Assembly (NCBI RefSeq): GCF_030687145.1
Contig: NZ_CP117460.1
Span: 1,240,001-1,304,000 of the forward strand
From: Pseudomonas sp. FP1742
Lineage (GTDB): Bacteria > Pseudomonadota > Gammaproteobacteria > Pseudomonadales > Pseudomonadaceae
Reading direction: 5' to 3'
Length of the DNA stretch: 64,000 bases
Shown here: positions 27,416 to 37,437 of the stretch, in pieces
Layout of the letters: each line of letters opens with the position of its first letter
Position numbering within the stretch: position 1 is the stretch's first letter
Notes under the pieces: generated by a model
What the model was told of the DNA's origin: nothing
Seen by the model: only the letters and a program-made list of their open reading frames with translations
Database searches by the model: none
Made by a program: the position numbers and the translations under genes

Positions 27416-30118
27416 TCAGATGCTGATTCGCGAAAGTTTGATGTCGGGTTCCTGGCTGACACTCAACTGTTTGACGATTGCGTCCTGCAAACGGCTGCAC
27501 AGCAATGGATCGGACAGCGGCTGGTTGTTTGCGTCGGTGATGAAGAACACGTCCTCCACGCGCTCGCCCAGCGTCGCAATCTTGGCGTTCTGCAGCGACA
27601 GGTCGAACTCGAGGAAGATCGTGCCGATCCGCGCCAGCAACCCCGGGCGGTCGGGCGCGCTGAGTTCCAGCACGGTCACCGGACGCTGGGCGTCGTTGTG
27701 GATCGTCACCTGTGGCGCAAAGGCAAAGTGCTTGAGCTGGCGTGGTACCCGACGCTGAATGATCGTCGGGTAGTTGTCCGGGTTGCGCAGGGCCTCGGTG
27801 AGGCCTTCGCGGATCTGCTTGACCCGCGCCGGGTTGTCGCCGATCGAGTCGCCATCGGTGTCGAGCACGATATAGGTGTCGAGGGTGAACTGGCTGCTGG
27901 AGGTGATGACCCGGGCGTCGTGAATGTTCAGGTTGAGCTGGTCCATCGCCGCCACGGTCACGGCGAAGAAGTCGTGCTGGTCCGGCGCATAAATGAAGAT
28001 CTGCGTACCGCCCTCGAACTCGCGCTGGGTGGTTTCCTTGATCAGCACCAGCGGGCCGCCGTCGGCCGGCTGCTGCAGGATTGCATCAGTGTGCCAGGCC
28101 ACGTCGCCGGCGGTGTGGCGCAGGAAGTAGTCATCGCCCAGTTGCGCCCATAGCTGCTCGACGTCGTCCGGGTCGGTGCCGCCGCGTACCAGAATGTCCA
28201 GCGCCGCGCTCTGGGTCTGGCGGATCTGCTCTTCGCGATCCACCGGGTTTTCCAGGCCGCGCCGCAAGGCGCGCTTGGTCTCGGTGTAGAGCTGGCGCAA
28301 CAGACTTGCGCGCCAGGAGTTCCACAGCGTCGGGTTGGTCGCGTTGATGTCGGCAACGGTCAGCACGTACAGATAATCGAGGCGGGTTTCATCGCCGACA
28401 ATCTGCGCGAAATCGTGGATCACATGCGGGTCGGACAAGTCCTTGCGCTGGGCGGTGGTCGACATCACCAAGTGGTTCTGCACCAGCCAGACAATCAGGC
28501 GGCTGTCCCAGATCGGCAACTGATGGCGTTGGCAAAAGGCTTCTGCATCCACTGCACCGATTTCCGAGTGGTCGCCATGCCGGCCCTTGCCGATGTCGTG
28601 ATACAGACCCGCCAGGTAAATCAGTTCCGGCTTGGGCAGTTTGGCCATGAGCTTGCTGGCCAACGGGAATTTTTCCGACACCTGGGTGTATTGCAGCTTA
28701 CGCAGGTGCTTGATCAGGTTCAGGGTGTGTGCGTCGACGGTATAGATGTGAAACAGATCGTGCTGCATCTGCCCGACAATAAAGCCGAACTCCGGCAGAT
28801 AGCGCCCGAGGATGCCATAACGGTTCATCCGCCGCAGGTTGCGGTGGATGCCGATCTTGCACTTGAACAGTTCGATGAACAGGCTGGTGTTGCGAATATC
28901 GTTGCGGAAGTCGTCATCGATCAAATGACGGTTCTCGCGCAGCAGGCGGATGGTATCGGCGCGCACGCCTTTGATTTCCGGTTGCTGGGCCATCAGCACG
29001 AAGATTTCGAGCATGGCGAACGGCGTACGGCGGAACACGTTGTCGCTACGCGCCTCGATGTAGCCGTCGTGCAGCTGGAAGCGCGAGTTGATCGGCTGCG
29101 GCGGTGCTTCGTCTTCCGGGGCCAGGATCACTTCTTCGAAGTGCTGGATGATCAGGTCGCTGAGCTGGGCAATGCTCATGACCACCCGATAGTACTGTTG
29201 CATGAAGTTTTCGATGGCGTGCTTGGCGTCATCGCCTTCGAACCCCAGCAGCCCGGCAATTGTGCGCTGGTGATCGAACAGCAGGCGGTCTTCGGAGCGG
29301 CCGGCGAGCATGTGCAGCGCGTAGCGCACTTTCCACAGAAATTCCTGGGACGAGGCCAGCAGGGCGTTTTCACTCTCTACCAGGAAACCTTCGCCTGCCA
29401 GGGCTCGCAGGTTCAGGGTGCCGTACTGGCGGCGGGCGACCCACAGGATCGTCTGAATATCCCGCAGGCCACCGGGCGAACCTTTGACGTTGGGCTCCAG
29501 GTTGTACTCGGTGTCGTTGTACTTGTGGTGGCGGGCTTTCTGCTCGGCGCGCTTGGCCAGGAAGAACTCCTTGCTGGGCCACATGTGTTCTGTGCTGGTG
29601 ACGTCCAGCATGCGCTGGCGCAGGCGTTCGGGGCCGGCAATGGTGCGGCTTTCCATCAGGTTGGTGATCACCGTCAGGTCGGCGCGGGCTTCCTCGGCGC
29701 ATTCGTCCACCGAGCGAACGCTCTGGCCGACTTCCAGGCCGATGTCCCACAACAACGTCAGAAAGCGCTCGATGGAGTCACGGAAAATTTCGTGATCGGC
29801 GCTGTCCAGCAGGATCAGCAGGTCGATGTCGGAGTAGGGATGCAACTCGCCACGACCGTAGCCGCCGACCGCTACCAGGGCGATATCGGCGTCTTCGCTC
29901 CAGTTGAACTGCTCCCAGGCCTGTTGCAGGATGTTGTCGACGAACCAGGCGCGATCCTCGATCAGCCGGCGAATGTCCCGGCCGCGGCGAAACCGCTCGT
30001 CGAGCACCTCGCGAGCCTGACGTATCGCCTTCTTGAAAGCAGCGATAGGGCTTGCCTTCAGGGCCAATTCAGCCTGGAACTGGCCGCGGTCGAAGAGTTC
30101 GGGATCCACCTGCGGCAT
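27416..30118 (-). CDS. glnD: [protein-PII] uridylyltransferase/uridylyl-removing enzyme
   Basis: A 900-residue bifunctional nitrogen sensor. The nucleotidyltransferase motif [17 protein letters not shown] at 85-101 has the catalytic Asp97 and Asp99. The HD hydrolase domain shows [16 protein letters not shown], and two ACT domains close the protein ([16 protein letters not shown] and [15 protein letters not shown]). It adds UMP to PII when glutamine is low and removes it when glutamine is high, controlling glutamine synthetase and NtrB/NtrC. It is 45 bases downstream of map on the same strand. Confidence 0.96.
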   Translation of the reverse strand: MPQVDPELFDRGQFQAELALKASPIAAFKKAIRQAREVLDERFRRGRDIRRLIEDRAWFVDNILQQAWEQFNWSEDADIALVAVGGYGRGELHPYSDIDLLILLDSADHEIFRDSIERFLTLLWDIGLEVGQSVRSVDECAEEARADLTVITNLMESRTIAGPERLRQRMLDVTSTEHMWPSKEFFLAKRAEQKARHHKYNDTEYNLEPNVKGSPGGLRDIQTILWVARRQYGTLNLRALAGEGFLVESENALLASSQEFLWKVRYALHMLAGRSEDRLLFDHQRTIAGLLGFEGDDAKHAIENFMQQYYRVVMSIAQLSDLIIQHFEEVILAPEDEAPPQPINSRFQLHDGYIEARSDNVFRRTPFAMLEIFVLMAQQPEIKGVRADTIRLLRENRHLIDDDFRNDIRNTSLFIELFKCKIGIHRNLRRMNRYGILGRYLPEFGFIVGQMQHDLFHIYTVDAHTLNLIKHLRKLQYTQVSEKFPLASKLMAKLPKPELIYLAGLYHDIGKGRHGDHSEIGAVDAEAFCQRHQLPIWDSRLIVWLVQNHLVMSTTAQRKDLSDPHVIHDFAQIVGDETRLDYLYVLTVADINATNPTLWNSWRASLLRQLYTETKRALRRGLENPVDREEQIRQTQSAALDILVRGGTDPDDVEQLWAQLGDDYFLRHTAGDVAWHTDAILQQPADGGPLVLIKETTQREFEGGTQIFIYAPDQHDFFAVTVAAMDQLNLNIHDARVITSSSQFTLDTYIVLDTDGDSIGDNPARVKQIREGLTEALRNPDNYPTIIQRRVPRQLKHFAFAPQVTIHNDAQRPVTVLELSAPDRPGLLARIGTIFLEFDLSLQNAKIATLGERVEDVFFITDANNQPLSDPLLCSRLQDAIVKQLSVSQEPDIKLSRISI

Positions 30119-30163
30119 CGATTGGCTTTCCTTTCTATAAGGCTGGGAGCGGAGCGGTCGGGA

Positions 30164-30946
30164 TCAGGCCGAAACGCGCGGGATGGTATCGTCGCTGCGC
30201 AGGGTGAAAATCTCGTAACCGGTGTCGGTCACCAGCAGGGTGTGTTCCCATTGCGCCGACAGCTTGCGGTCCTTGGTGATCGCGGTCCAGCCATCGCCCA
30301 ACACCTTGGTGTCGGCCTTGCCCTGGTTGATCATCGGCTCGATGGTGAAGGTCATGCCGGCTTTCAGTTCCATGCCGGTGCCGGCGCGGCCGTAGTGCAG
30401 GATCTGCGGTTCTTCGTGGAACACTTTGCCGATGCCGTGGCCGCAGAACTCGCGAACCACCGAGAAACCGTTCTTTTCCGCGTGCTTCTGGATCACTTCA
30501 CCGATATCGCCCAGGCGGCAGCCGGGTTTGACTAGCTCGATGGCCTTGTACATGCATTCCTGAGTCACCTGGGACAGGCGCTCGGCCCAGACCGGTACGG
30601 TGCCGACGTGGAACATGCGGCTGGTGTCGCCGTGGTAGCCGTCCTTGATCACGGTGACGTCAATGTTCAGCGTGTCGCCATCCTTCAACGGTTTCTCGTT
30701 CGGGATGCCGTGGCAGACCACGTGGTTGATCGAGGTGCAGATCGACTTCGGGAAGCCCTTGTAGTTGAGCGGGGCAGGGATGGCTTTCTGCTCGTTGACG
30801 ATGTAGTCGTGGCAGATGCGGTCCAGCTCTTCGGTGGTGACGCCCGGTTTGACATAATCGGCAATCATTTCCAGCACATCGGCGGCCAATTTGCCGGCGA
30901 TCCGCATTTTTGCGATGTCCTCTGGGGTTTTGAGGGTGACGGTCAT
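30164..30946 (-). CDS. map: methionine aminopeptidase, type I
   Basis: A 260-residue metalloenzyme that removes the N-terminal methionine from new proteins. The blocks CTSINHVVCHGIP, LNIDVTVIKDGYHGDTSRMF, CGHGIGKVFHEEP, FTIEPMIN and WEHTLLVTD contain the expected His, Asp and Glu metal ligands. The start at 30946 gives the family N-terminus MTVTLKTPEDIAKM; an ATG seven codons upstream is less likely. It is divergent from rpsB, the same arrangement as in E. coli. Confidence 0.96.
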   Translation of the reverse strand: MTVTLKTPEDIAKMRIAGKLAADVLEMIADYVKPGVTTEELDRICHDYIVNEQKAIPAPLNYKGFPKSICTSINHVVCHGIPNEKPLKDGDTLNIDVTVIKDGYHGDTSRMFHVGTVPVWAERLSQVTQECMYKAIELVKPGCRLGDIGEVIQKHAEKNGFSVVREFCGHGIGKVFHEEPQILHYGRAGTGMELKAGMTFTIEPMINQGKADTKVLGDGWTAITKDRKLSAQWEHTLLVTDTGYEIFTLRSDDTIPRVSA

Positions 30947-31171
30947 ACAGGCTCTCTCTGCGCTCAATGGCGCCTTCTAAAACGAAATGGGCATTGCGCG
31001 AGCGATCGTCGCGGCCCTGAAAAATGCGATTCTACCAGACGATCAGGGCAAATCTGAGCCTCTGTGCATCGCTTCTATCTATAGGATGGCGCATTCTGCG
31101 GGGATTCCAAGGGCGGGGGCAAAAGCATTCGCCAGGTTTTCAGAATCCGGGTTCCGTTTTTTCCTGCCCTG

Positions 31172-31180
31172 TGGTATAAA
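31172..31180 (+). promoter_or_regulatory. candidate extended -10 promoter of rpsB
   Basis: TGGTATAAA at 31172-31180: TATAAA with an extended TGn element, on the plus strand, about 140 bases before rpsB. The -35 region (TTCCGT at 31152-31157) is poor, as is usual with extended -10 promoters. The rest of the 374-base map-rpsB gap holds the map promoter region on the other strand and the rpsB leader. Confidence 0.5.
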
Positions 31181-31224
31181 ATGCGCCGCTTTCCGGGGAT
31201 ACCCTGAAAAGCTTAAATCCACAC

Positions 31225-31319
31225 ACGTGTCGACACGATGACCTGGGTGCCTTCAGCTGATGCTGCTGGTTGGTCATTGGGATACGTGGAGGCCAAACCC
31301 GACTTATTAAGGAACTATC
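31225..31319 (+). ncRNA. probable rpsB 5' leader RNA (S2 autoregulatory element)
   Basis: The stretch before rpsB contains ACGATGACCTGGGTGCCTTC followed by CAGCTGATGCTGCTG and ends in TTAAGGAACTATC before the start codon. Position (map-rpsB gap) and a GGGTGCNTTCAGC block fit the rpsB leader known in gammaproteobacteria (the region reported as t44/tff in E. coli), which ribosomal protein S2 uses to repress its own operon. Boundaries are approximate and no structure was computed. Confidence 0.5.
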
Positions 31320-32057
31320 ATGTCCCAAGTCAACATGCGCGATATGCTGAAGGCCGGTGTGCACTTCGGTCACCAGACCCGTTACTGGAACCCGAAAATG
31401 GGTAAGTACATTTTCGGCGCGCGTAACAAGATCCACATCATCAACCTTGAAAAAACCCTGCCAATGTTCAACGAAGCTCTGACTTTCGTAGAGCGCCTGG
31501 CCCAGGGCAAAAACAAGATTCTGTTCGTCGGCACCAAGCGTTCCGCTGGCAAGATCGTTGCTGAAGAAGCAGCACGTTGCGGTTCGCCGTACGTCGATCA
31601 CCGCTGGTTGGGCGGCATGCTGACCAACTTCAAAACCATCCGTGCTTCCATCAAGCGTCTGCGTGACCTTGAAGTGCAAGCCGAAGACGGTACTTTCGCC
31701 AAGCTGACCAAGAAAGAAGCGCTGATGCGCACTCGCGATCTTGAGAAGCTGGATCGTTCCCTGGGTGGTATCAAGGACATGGGCGGTCTGCCAGACGCTC
31801 TGTTCGTTATCGACGTTGATCACGAGCGCATCGCGATCACCGAAGCCAACAAGCTGGGCATCCCGGTTATCGGCGTAGTCGATACCAACAGCAGCCCGGA
31901 AGGCGTTGACTACATCATCCCAGGCAACGATGACGCAATCCGCGCTATCCAGCTGTACATGGGTTCGATGGCTGACGCTGTTATCCGTGGTCGCAACCAC
32001 GTTGCTGGCGGTACCGAGCAGTTCGTTGAAGAAGCTCCGGCAGCTGCAGCTGAGTAA
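31320..32057 (+). CDS. rpsB: 30S ribosomal protein S2
   Basis: A 245-residue protein. [50 protein letters not shown] and [22 protein letters not shown] are typical S2. It assembles late on the 30S head-body junction and is needed for mRNA binding. TAAGGA lies upstream of the start. tsf follows after an intrinsic hairpin that probably lets only part of transcription through. Confidence 0.98.
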   Translation: MSQVNMRDMLKAGVHFGHQTRYWNPKMGKYIFGARNKIHIINLEKTLPMFNEALTFVERLAQGKNKILFVGTKRSAGKIVAEEAARCGSPYVDHRWLGGMLTNFKTIRASIKRLRDLEVQAEDGTFAKLTKKEALMRTRDLEKLDRSLGGIKDMGGLPDALFVIDVDHERIAITEANKLGIPVIGVVDTNSSPEGVDYIIPGNDDAIRAIQLYMGSMADAVIRGRNHVAGGTEQFVEEAPAAAAE

Positions 32058-32085
32058 TTGACGCCCTGGCGTTGACTCAGTAAGC

Positions 32086-32110
32086 AAAAAGGGGGCTTGG
32101 CCCCCTTTTT
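32086..32110 (+). terminator. intrinsic terminator/attenuator between rpsB and tsf
   Basis: AAAAAGGGGG, loop CTTGG, CCCCCTTTTT: a perfect ten-pair stem whose 3' arm includes the T-run. It lies 28 bases after rpsB and 140 before tsf, and should reduce tsf expression relative to rpsB unless tsf has its own promoter. Confidence 0.85.
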
Positions 32111-32249
32111 GCCACCTCGAAAACCATTTGTGAGCAGCGCAGCTACAGCATCTGTAACGTGCAGCGGCTAACAAGGGTGGCTCGGGAAGAATTGAACGCC
32201 CGTTCGATCGGGTGGAATGGTTGAAAACCTATCCAAGAGGAATTTGAAA

Positions 32250-33116
32250 ATGGCAGAGATTACTGCAGCGTTGGTCAAAGAACTGCGCGAGCGTACTGGC
32301 GAAGGCATGATGGACTGCAAAAAAGCCTTGACCAAGGCTGGCGGCGACATCGAAAAAGCCATTGATGACATGCGTGCTTCGGGCGCCATCAAGGCAGCCA
32401 AAAAAGCGGGCAACGTTGCTGCTGAAGGCGCGATCGCTATCAAGGACGACGGTAAAGTTGCCGTTCTGCTTGAAGTCAACTCGCAGACCGACTTCCTGGC
32501 CCTGCAAGACGACTTCAAAGCGTTCGTCGCTGCCAGCGTTGAAAAAGCTTTTGCCGACAAGCTGACCGACGTCGCTCCGCTGATCGAAGCTCGTGAAGCT
32601 GACCGTCTGGTTCTGGTTGGCAAGACTGGCGAGAACGTCAACATCCGTCGTCTGGCTCGCGTTGAAGGTGACGTGGTCGGTACTTACCTGCACGGTAACA
32701 AGATCGGTGTAGCTGTTGTCCTGAAAGGCGGCAACGTCGACCTGGCCAAAGACATCGCCATGCACGTAGCAGCCAGCAACCCTGAGTTCCTGCTGCCGTC
32801 GCAAGTTTCCGCTGAAGCCATCGAACGCGAAAAAGCCGTGTTCATGAGCCTCAACGAAGACAAGATGAAAGGCAAGCCAGCTGAAATCGTTGAAAAAATG
32901 ATCGGCGGCCGTATCAGCAAGTTCCTGGCCGAAGCCAGCCTGGTTGAGCAAGCTTTCGTCAAGGACCCGGAAATCACCGTAGGTGCCCTGGCCAAGAAGG
33001 GCGGCGCTGAAATCGTTTCCTTCACTCGCTTTGCAGTAGGTGAAGGCATCGAGAAGCCGGTAGACAACTTCGCTGACGAAGTTGCTGCTCAGGTAGCGGC
33101 TGCTTCCAAGCAATAA
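32250..33116 (+). CDS. tsf: translation elongation factor Ts
   Basis: A 288-residue nucleotide-exchange factor that regenerates EF-Tu-GTP. ITAALVKELRERTGEGMMDCKKAL at the start forms the UBA-like N-domain (motif split here only in description), then LEVNSQTDFLAL and the core VALKGG-like strand. I use the ATG at 32250 after AAGAGGAATTTG; an upstream in-frame start at 32217 is not conserved. It is second in the rpsB-tsf unit and followed by its own terminator. Confidence 0.97.
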   Translation: MAEITAALVKELRERTGEGMMDCKKALTKAGGDIEKAIDDMRASGAIKAAKKAGNVAAEGAIAIKDDGKVAVLLEVNSQTDFLALQDDFKAFVAASVEKAFADKLTDVAPLIEAREADRLVLVGKTGENVNIRRLARVEGDVVGTYLHGNKIGVAVVLKGGNVDLAKDIAMHVAASNPEFLLPSQVSAEAIEREKAVFMSLNEDKMKGKPAEIVEKMIGGRISKFLAEASLVEQAFVKDPEITVGALAKKGGAEIVSFTRFAVGEGIEKPVDNFADEVAAQVAAASKQ

Positions 33117-33140
33117 GACGGTTTTTTAACTGTCGCCCTG

Positions 33141-33175
33141 AAGAGGCTGCCCGCTTACGCGCGCAGCCTCTTTTC
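33141..33175 (+). terminator. intrinsic terminator after tsf
   Basis: Stem AAGAGGCTGC at 33141-33150 with GCAGCCTCTT at 33163-33172, loop CCGCTTACGCGC, ending in TTTTC. It closes the rpsB-tsf message 25 bases after the tsf stop. Confidence 0.8.
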
Positions 33176-33185
33176 AGATGGGGTT

Positions 33186-33285
33186 ACCAATTTTAATTGG
33201 TTTCCTTTGGAACTGGCTTACAAAGCCATGTTCCGATGGCGCTGAAGCAGCGCCAAGCTAGAGTGAACGCCAGCTGTAAACAGCT
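33186..33285 (+). promoter_or_regulatory. pyrH upstream region with four consecutive inverted repeats
   Basis: After the tsf terminator come four short inverted repeats: ACCAAT/ATTGGT (33186-33201), GGAAC-T-GGCTT with AAGCC-AT-GTTCC (33209-33234), GGCGCTG/CAGCGCC with a 3-base loop (33238-33254), and AGCTGT/ACAGCT (33272-33285). The pyrH ribosome site (GCAGGAGAG) follows. No strong promoter was seen, so it is unclear which repeats are transcribed. It may be a structured leader or a small RNA. Confidence 0.45.
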
Positions 33286-33325
33286 CGCAAAGAATTTTTA
33301 AAATACGCCGCAGGAGAGATTCGCA

Positions 33326-34069
33326 ATGGCTCAGCAGGGCAGTGGTTATCAGGCTCGCTATAAACGCATTCTACTCAAGCTTAGCGGCGAGGCCCTGATG
33401 GGCTCGGAAGAGTTCGGGATCGATCCGAAAGTTCTGGATCGCATGGCACTGGAAGTTGGCCAATTGGTCGGCATCGGTGTCCAGGTCGGTCTGGTGATCG
33501 GCGGCGGCAACCTGTTCCGCGGCGCAGCGCTCAGCGCGGCCGGCATGGATCGGGTTACTGGCGACCACATGGGCATGCTGGCCACTGTGATGAACGCCCT
33601 GGCGATGCGCGATGCGCTGGAACGTGCCAATATCTCGGCCATCGTGATGTCGGCCATTTCCATGGTTGGTGTGACCGATCACTATGATCGCCGCAAAGCC
33701 ATGCGCCACCTGAACTCCAAGGAAGTCGTGATTTTCGCGGCTGGTACCGGTAATCCGTTCTTTACTACGGATTCGGCAGCCTGCCTGCGAGCGATCGAGA
33801 TCGATGCCGATGTCGTGCTCAAGGCGACCAAGGTTGATGGCGTCTACACCGCCGATCCGTTCAAGGACCCGCATGCTGAGAAGTTCGATCATCTGACTTA
33901 CGATGAAGTGCTGGATCGCAAGCTGGGCGTGATGGATCTGACGGCCATTTGCCTGTGTCGCGACCACAAGATGCCGCTGCGCGTATTTAACATGAACAAG
34001 CCCGGCGCCTTGCTGAACATCGTGCATGGCGGCGCGGAAGGAACCCTGATCGAGGAAGGCCAACAATGA
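33326..34069 (+). CDS. pyrH: UMP kinase
   Basis: A 247-residue amino-acid-kinase-fold enzyme that phosphorylates UMP to [41 protein letters not shown] and [13 protein letters not shown] are the conserved ATP and UMP binding blocks. GGAGAG precedes the start. Its stop overlaps the frr start (ATGA at 34066-34069), so the two are coupled. Confidence 0.97.
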   Translation: MAQQGSGYQARYKRILLKLSGEALMGSEEFGIDPKVLDRMALEVGQLVGIGVQVGLVIGGGNLFRGAALSAAGMDRVTGDHMGMLATVMNALAMRDALERANISAIVMSAISMVGVTDHYDRRKAMRHLNSKEVVIFAAGTGNPFFTTDSAACLRAIEIDADVVLKATKVDGVYTADPFKDPHAEKFDHLTYDEVLDRKLGVMDLTAICLCRDHKMPLRVFNMNKPGALLNIVHGGAEGTLIEEGQQ

Positions 34070-34623
34070 TCAACGAAATCAAGAAAGACGCTGAACAGCG
34101 CATGCAGAAGTCCCTGGAATCGCTGGCGCACAACTTCGGTCGTATCCGTACCGGTCAGGCGCACCCAAGCATTCTGGAAGGCGTGATGGTGCCGTACTAC
34201 GGTGCTGACACCCCGATCAAGCAGGTCGCGAACATTACCGTTAAAGACGCCCGTACCCTGCAAGTCGTTGCCTTTGAGCGCAACATGCTGGGTGCTGTCG
34301 ACAAGGCTATCGGTAGTGCTGGCCTGAACCTCAACCCGACCAACCTGGGCGAGTTGCTGCTGATCTCCATGCCGGCCCTGACCGAAGAAACCCGCAAGGG
34401 CTTCACCAAGCAGGCTCGTGATGTGGCTGAAGATGCTCGTGTTGCCGTGCGCAACATCCGTCGTGATGCCAACAGCTCGCTGAAGGACCTGGTCAAGGAA
34501 AAAGAAATCAGCGAAGACGAAGAGCGTCGCGCCACTGGCGAGATCGACGATCTGACCAAAAAGTACGTGGCTAAAATCGATGCGGATTTGGCGCAGAAAG
34601 AAAAAGACCTGATGGCCGTATAA
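34066..34623 (+). CDS. frr: ribosome recycling factor
   Basis: A 185-residue protein that, with EF-G, splits post-termination ribosomes. [33 protein letters not shown] and the C-terminal helix ending in KEKDLMAV are typical. It starts inside the pyrH stop codon and is followed after 13 bases by uppS, with SD GGGTCG-like sequence between. Confidence 0.97.
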   Translation: MINEIKKDAEQRMQKSLESLAHNFGRIRTGQAHPSILEGVMVPYYGADTPIKQVANITVKDARTLQVVAFERNMLGAVDKAIGSAGLNLNPTNLGELLLISMPALTEETRKGFTKQARDVAEDARVAVRNIRRDANSSLKDLVKEKEISEDEERRATGEIDDLTKKYVAKIDADLAQKEKDLMAV

Positions 34624-34636
34624 GGGTCGCTTTTTC

Positions 34637-35392
34637 ATGGATAAGACCAAGCAGACTGCGCCGTCCGCGGTGCCGCGCCATGTCGCGATCATCATGGATG
34701 GTAATAATCGCTGGGCGAAAAAACGCTTTATGCCGGGTGTCGCCGGGCATAAAGCGGGCGTAGATGCGGTGCGTGCGGTGATCGAGGTGTGTGCCGAGGC
34801 CAAGGTCGAAGTGCTAACCCTGTTCGCCTTTTCCAGCGAGAACTGGCAGCGTCCGGCCGATGAGGTCAGCGCCTTGATGGATCTGTTCTTCAAGGCGTTG
34901 CGTCGCGAGGCCAAGCGCCTCAATGACAACAACATCAGTTTACGCATCATCGGTGATCGCTCGCGTTTTCATCCTGAGCTTCAGGCTGCCATGCGCGAAG
35001 CCGAGGCGATGACTGTCGGCGCCAACCGCTTTATCCTGCAAATTGCCGCCAACTACGGCGGTCAGTGGGACATCGCGCAAGCCGCACAGCGTCTGGCGCG
35101 CGAAGTTCAGGCCGGGCATCTGCGTCCGGAAGACATCACTCCCGAGCTGTTGCAAACCTGTCTGGCAACCGGTGATCTGCCGTTGCCGGACTTGTGCATC
35201 CGTACCGGTGGCGAGCATCGCATCAGCAACTTCCTGCTGTGGCAACTGGCTTATGCCGAGTTGTACTTCTCCGACCTGTTCTGGCCGGACTTCAAACACG
35301 ACGCCATGCGTAAAGCGCTGGCCGATTTCGCTTCTCGCCAGCGTCGCTTCGGTAAAACGAGTGAGCAGGTCGAGGCTGGAGCCCGGGTTTAA
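34637..35392 (+). CDS. uppS: undecaprenyl diphosphate synthase
   Basis: A 251-residue cis-prenyltransferase that extends farnesyl diphosphate with eight isopentenyl units to the C55 carrier for peptidoglycan and lipopolysaccharide. HVAIIMDGNNRWAKKR holds the catalytic Asp, and LFAFSSENWQRP and DLCIRTGGEHRISNFLLWQ are conserved. Its TAA overlaps the cdsA ATG by one base (TAATG at 35390-35394). Confidence 0.96.
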   Translation: MDKTKQTAPSAVPRHVAIIMDGNNRWAKKRFMPGVAGHKAGVDAVRAVIEVCAEAKVEVLTLFAFSSENWQRPADEVSALMDLFFKALRREAKRLNDNNISLRIIGDRSRFHPELQAAMREAEAMTVGANRFILQIAANYGGQWDIAQAAQRLAREVQAGHLRPEDITPELLQTCLATGDLPLPDLCIRTGGEHRISNFLLWQLAYAELYFSDLFWPDFKHDAMRKALADFASRQRRFGKTSEQVEAGARV

Positions 35393-36198
35393 TGCTTAAA
35401 CAACGAATCATCACGGCACTGATTCTGCTGCCGATCGCCCTGTGCGGGTTTTTCCTGCTCGAAGGGTCCGGTTTTGCGCTGTTCATCGGGCTGGTGGTGA
35501 CACTGGGTGCATGGGAATGGGCGCGCCTGGCAGGTTTCGCTGGCCAGGCGATCCGCGTTGCCTTTGCAGCCGTGGTCGCGTTGATGCTGTTTGTCATGCA
35601 CATTCTGCCGGGGCTCGCGCCTTGGGTGTTGGGCGCCTCGGTGCTCTGGTGGGGGGTGGCCACGTACCTGGTGCTGACCTATCCACGGTCCAGCGAACAC
35701 TGGGCCAGTGCCGCCTGCAAACTGGCGATCGGTTTGTTGATTCTGCTGCCGGCCTGGCAAGGTCTGATCCTGATCAAGCAGGAGCCCTTGGGTAACTGGC
35801 TGATCATGGCGGTGATGGTGCTGGTCTGGGGGGCCGATATCGGGGCGTACTTTTCCGGACGGGCTTTCGGCAAGCGCAAGCTGGCACCGCAGGTCAGTCC
35901 TGGCAAAAGCTGGGAAGGTGTTTATGGTGGCTTGCTGGTGAGCCTGGTGATCACGGCAATCGTCGGTTTGGTGCGGGACTGGAGTTTCGCCCAGGTTCTG
36001 ATGGGCCTGTTCGGTGCTGCGGTCATCGTGTTCATTTCAGTGGTGGGCGACCTCACCGAAAGCATGTTCAAGCGTCAGTCGGGGATCAAGGACAGCAGCA
36101 ATCTGTTGCCGGGTCACGGCGGCGTACTGGACCGCATCGACAGCCTGACGGCAGCGATTCCGGTGTTCGCCGTGCTGCTGTGGATGGCAGCGCCGTGA
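35392..36198 (+). CDS. cdsA: phosphatidate cytidylyltransferase
   Basis: A 268-residue integral membrane enzyme that makes CDP-diacylglycerol from phosphatidate and CTP. Seven to eight hydrophobic segments are visible and the signature SxxKRxxxxKDxxxxxPGHGGxxDRxD appears at the end: [20 protein letters not shown] then GVLDRIDSL. It follows uppS without a gap and its end overlaps the dxr start. Confidence 0.96.
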   Translation: MLKQRIITALILLPIALCGFFLLEGSGFALFIGLVVTLGAWEWARLAGFAGQAIRVAFAAVVALMLFVMHILPGLAPWVLGASVLWWGVATYLVLTYPRSSEHWASAACKLAIGLLILLPAWQGLILIKQEPLGNWLIMAVMVLVWGADIGAYFSGRAFGKRKLAPQVSPGKSWEGVYGGLLVSLVITAIVGLVRDWSFAQVLMGLFGAAVIVFISVVGDLTESMFKRQSGIKDSSNLLPGHGGVLDRIDSLTAAIPVFAVLLWMAAP

Positions 36199-37385
36199 GC
36201 CGCCCGCAACAGATTACCGTGCTGGGGGCGACCGGTTCGATTGGTCTGAGCACTCTCGATGTCATTGCCCGTCATCCCGAGCGCTATCAGGTTTTCGCCT
36301 TGAGCGGTTTCACCCGTTTGAGTGAGTTGCTGGCGCTGTGTGAGCGTCACGCACCACGTTTCGCGGTTGTGCCGGAGGCAGGCGCTGCCCGGGGCTTGCA
36401 GGACGATTTGCGCGCGGCCGGTCTGTCGACTCGCGTTCTGGTGGGGGAGGAGGGCTTGTGTCAGGTCGCCTCCGATCCGGAAGTCGATGCCGTGATGGCC
36501 GCCATCGTCGGTGCGGCAGGCCTGCGTCCGACCCTGGCGGCGGTCGAAGCCGGCAAGAAGATCCTTCTGGCCAATAAAGAAGCGCTGGTGATGTCCGGTG
36601 CGCTGTTCATGCAGGCTGTGCGTAAAAGCGGTTCGGTGCTGCTGCCGATCGACAGCGAGCACAACGCGATTTTCCAGTGCATGCCACAGGATTTTGCCCG
36701 TGGGTTGGGGGCGGTCGGTGTTCGTCGGATTTTACTGACAGCCTCTGGCGGCCCGTTCCGGCAGACACCTATGGCCGAACTGGCGCATGTTACCCCTGAA
36801 CAAGCGTGTGCTCACCCAAATTGGTCCATGGGGCGCAAGATCTCGGTGGATTCGGCCAGCATGATGAACAAGGGGCTCGAGCTGATCGAGGCCTGTTGGC
36901 TGTTCGACGCTACGCCCTCTCAGGTCGAAGTGGTGATTCACCCGCAAAGCGTGATTCATTCGCTGGTCGACTATGTCGATGGTTCGGTGCTGGCGCAGTT
37001 GGGCAATCCGGATATGCGCACGCCGATCGCCAACGCCCTGGCCTGGCCGGAGCGGATCGACTCAGGTGTTGCGCCGTTAGACCTGTTCGCCATCGCTCGC
37101 CTGGATTTCCAGGCGCCCGACGAAGAGCGTTTCCCTTGCCTGCGCCTTGCGCGTCAAGCCGCCGAGGCTGGTAACAGCGCGCCGGCCATGCTCAATGCCG
37201 CGAATGAAGTGGCTGTGGCGGCCTTTCTCGACGGACGGGTTCGCTATCTGGAAATCGCGAGTATTATCGAGGAAGTATTGAACCTCGAGCCTGTGGTTGC
37301 GGTAGATGATCTCGAGGCAGTGTTTACGGCCGATGCGAAAGCACGGGTACTGGCCGGACAATGGTTGAGTCGTCACGGGCGATAA
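36195..37385 (+). CDS. dxr: 1-deoxy-D-xylulose 5-phosphate reductoisomerase
   Basis: A 396-residue NADPH enzyme that converts DXP to 2-C-methyl-D-erythritol 4-phosphate, the committed step of the MEP pathway. [18 protein letters not shown] (NADPH loop), [28 protein letters not shown] and [19 protein letters not shown] are present. I chose the GTG at 36195, which yields the family start (V/M)[10 protein letters not shown]; another GTG at 36180 is in frame. It overlaps the end of cdsA by four bases. ispD and ispF of the same pathway are in this window too. Confidence 0.95.
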   Translation: MSRPQQITVLGATGSIGLSTLDVIARHPERYQVFALSGFTRLSELLALCERHAPRFAVVPEAGAARGLQDDLRAAGLSTRVLVGEEGLCQVASDPEVDAVMAAIVGAAGLRPTLAAVEAGKKILLANKEALVMSGALFMQAVRKSGSVLLPIDSEHNAIFQCMPQDFARGLGAVGVRRILLTASGGPFRQTPMAELAHVTPEQACAHPNWSMGRKISVDSASMMNKGLELIEACWLFDATPSQVEVVIHPQSVIHSLVDYVDGSVLAQLGNPDMRTPIANALAWPERIDSGVAPLDLFAIARLDFQAPDEERFPCLRLARQAAEAGNSAPAMLNAANEVAVAAFLDGRVRYLEIASIIEEVLNLEPVVAVDDLEAVFTADAKARVLAGQWLSRHGR

Positions 37386-37414
37386 GTGCTGCAATACGTT
37401 GGTCCATGCAGCAC
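37386..37414 (+). other. hairpin between dxr and rseP
   Basis: Perfect eight-base inverted repeat GTGCTGCA (37386-37393) and TGCAGCAC (37407-37414) starting right after the dxr stop. No T-run follows. It may mark an mRNA processing or stabilising point in the operon. Confidence 0.5.
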
Positions 37415-37437
37415 TGATAGGATTGCGGAGAAAGTAG

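Noticed and set aside
28415..30535. A 706-codon plus-strand open frame opposite glnD and map
   Set aside because: Antisense shadow of two certain genes; composition and lack of motifs argue against coding.
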